Assembly (NCBI GenBank): GCA_910586285.1
Contig: CAJUGR010000048.1
Coordinates: forward strand, 1-13,574
DNA: 13,574 nt
Reading direction: 5' to 3'
DNA from: an uncultured Erysipelotrichaceae bacterium
GTDB taxonomy: Bacteria > Bacillota_I > Bacilli_A > Erysipelotrichales > Erysipelotrichaceae
A model generated the notes under the pieces. The model had not been told where the DNA came from and ran no database searches. It saw only the letters and a list, made by a program, of their open reading frames with translations. Shown piece after piece: positions 12,734-13,574 of the stretch; within the stretch, counting starts at the first letter, position 1, and each line of letters opens with the position of its first letter. The translations under genes were made by a program, and so were the position numbers.

Positions 12734-13574
12734 TTATTCAGCACTTTTAGCTTCGGCAGCTTCTGCCGGTGCTGCTTCACTTGCGGTTTCTTTTGCTGCC
12801 TCAGCGGTTGTTTCTTCTTTCGCCGGTGCTGCATTCGCATTCTCGCGTTTTACAAACGGCTTACCTTCACGACGTCCGCCACGATTGCGATCAAAATTAT
12901 TGCGGCGATTACGACGTTCTTCATTACGCTGACGACGACGGCGTTCATTTTCCGCAATCTGTTCCTCTACATTTTGAATAACGTCTTTCATCGTGACATC
13001 CGTTTCATTTTCATCAATGTTATGAGCAACGCTTAACAATCCGCCCTTAGCTTCTACAATGGCATCTGCCATCAGCGTTGTAATCAGTTTTACAGAACGG
13101 TTGGCATCATCGTTGGATGCAATCGGATAATCCACCATTTCCGGATCACAGTTCGTATCAACCATCGCAAATACAGGGATACCCAATTTCTTTGCTTCAG
13201 CAACGGCATTGTGTTCTTCTTTCGGGTCAATGACAAACAGCGCATTCGGCAGTTTCTTCATTTCCTTAATACCGCCCAAGAAGTTTTCCAGACGGGCTTT
13301 TTCCTTTTTAATCTGCGCAATTTCTTTTTTCGGATAAACATCCAGAATTCCGCTGGCTTCCATTTCTTCGATTTCAACCAGTCGTTTTACCCGCTTTTGG
13401 ATCGTTCTGAAGTTTGTCAATAAACCACCCAACCAGCGCTGATTAACAAAGAAGGATCCGCTTCGCAGCGCTTCTTCCACAACGCAGGTCTGTGCCTGTT
13501 TCTTCGTTCCGACAAATAAAACCTTACCACCGCGTTCCGCAATGTCTTTCATCGCATTGTATGCGACTTCCAAC
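12734..13574 (-). CDS. rpsB: Small ribosomal subunit protein uS2 with long C-terminal extension (5' end outside window)
   Basis: Protein S2 of the 30S subunit. The first visible codon is an internal Leu of the LEVAYNAMKD segment, so roughly 50 N-terminal residues lie beyond the edge. The conserved core is clear: GGKVLFVGTKKQAQ (15-28 of the visible part), FFVNQRWLGGLLTNFRTIQK (41-60), LENFLGGIKEMKKLPNALFV (95-114), IDPKEEHNAVAEAKKLGIPV (115-134), VDTNCDP (138-144), SNDDANRSVKLIT (153-165) and LMADAIVEAK (167-176). After this, where Bacillus S2 ends within about 20 residues, about 103 more follow: a linker, an Arg-rich stretch (visible residues 211-243, 14 Arg of 33) and an Ala/Glu-rich tail (244-279, 15 Ala and 9 Glu of 36). 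The extension is in frame, uninterrupted, and followed by a normal TAA and the tsf ribosome site. Fully assembled, the protein would be near 330 residues. Confidence 0.97.
   Translation of the reverse strand, partial: LEVAYNAMKDIAERGGKVLFVGTKKQAQTCVVEEALRSGSFFVNQRWLGGLLTNFRTIQKRVKRLVEIEEMEASGILDVYPKKEIAQIKKEKARLENFLGGIKEMKKLPNALFVIDPKEEHNAVAEAKKLGIPVFAMVDTNCDPEMVDYPIASNDDANRSVKLITTLMADAIVEAKGGLLSVAHNIDENETDVTMKDVIQNVEEQIAENERRRRQRNEERRNRRNNFDRNRGGRREGKPFVKRENANAAPAKEETTAEAAKETASEAAPAEAAEAKSAE

Noticed and set aside
12312..12932. Plus-strand open frame of 206 codons opposite rpsB and tsf
   Set aside because: It is the reverse of the Ala/Glu/Arg-rich S2 tail and of tsf, gives low-complexity Ser/Ala-rich protein, spans two real genes and has no convincing ribosome site.
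1..13574. Mobile elements, CRISPR arrays, tRNA or rRNA genes, toxin-antitoxin or defence systems
   Set aside because: Every open region is accounted for by housekeeping genes; I saw no transposase, no regularly spaced repeats, no cloverleaf and no direct repeats flanking an insertion. The hemolysin III name does not indicate a toxin.

Overview
The window carries fourteen protein genes, all recognisable, almost all on the minus strand and packed at bacterial operon density. It looks like a Bacillota chromosome. The order rpsB-tsf-pyrH-frr-uppS-cdsA-dxr-rseP and the order smc-ftsY-ylxM are both classic Bacillus-type blocks. Shine-Dalgarno sequences are strong (AGGAGG type). TGA serves as a stop codon in frr, uppS, cdsA, dxr and rseP, so the code is the standard one and not that of Mycoplasma. 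SMC is only about 983 residues, a size I associate with Mollicutes and their walled relatives. Together these suggest a walled, moderate-GC relative such as an Erysipelotrichia-class gut or oral bacterium. That placement is inference; genus and species cannot be read from this sequence.

Transcription of the main genes runs from high to low coordinates. Block 1 (13574 to 11787) is rpsB (5' end outside the window) and tsf, closed by a strong terminator. Block 2 (about 11642 to 10303) is pyrH and frr, behind a 240-nt spacer with a plausible promoter and ending at a hairpin with a U-tract. Block 3 (10281 to 6604) is uppS-cdsA-dxr-rseP, joined by three successive 4-nt ATGA overlaps. It begins directly after the hairpin, so it must depend on read-through or on a promoter inside frr. 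Block 4 is a single plus-strand gene, a hemolysin III/TrhA-type membrane protein (5834-6493). It is convergent with rseP across a bidirectional terminator and divergent from smc. Block 5 (5717 to 1) is smc-ftsY-ylxM-ackA-nrnA', again with overlapping or abutting genes. Here ackA and an NrnA-like DHH phosphoesterase stand where ffh usually follows ylxM.

Functionally, blocks 1 and 2 supply translation (S2, EF-Ts, ribosome recycling) and pyrimidine nucleotide synthesis (UMP kinase). Block 3 supplies the undecaprenyl carrier, CDP-diacylglycerol, the first committed step of the MEP isoprenoid pathway and a site-2 protease, so it makes envelope precursors and one envelope regulator. Block 5 combines chromosome organisation and membrane protein targeting with acetate/acetyl-phosphate metabolism and nanoRNA/pAp turnover.

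I see no mobile element, CRISPR array, tRNA, rRNA or defence system. No stretch over 300 bases lacks a gene; the longest gap is 240 nt (11585-11824). The region is ordinary housekeeping DNA. The points worth a second look are a shortened SMC, a long Arg-rich then Ala/Glu-rich tail on ribosomal protein S2, a terminator abutting the uppS ribosome-binding site, and departures from Bacillus gene order.
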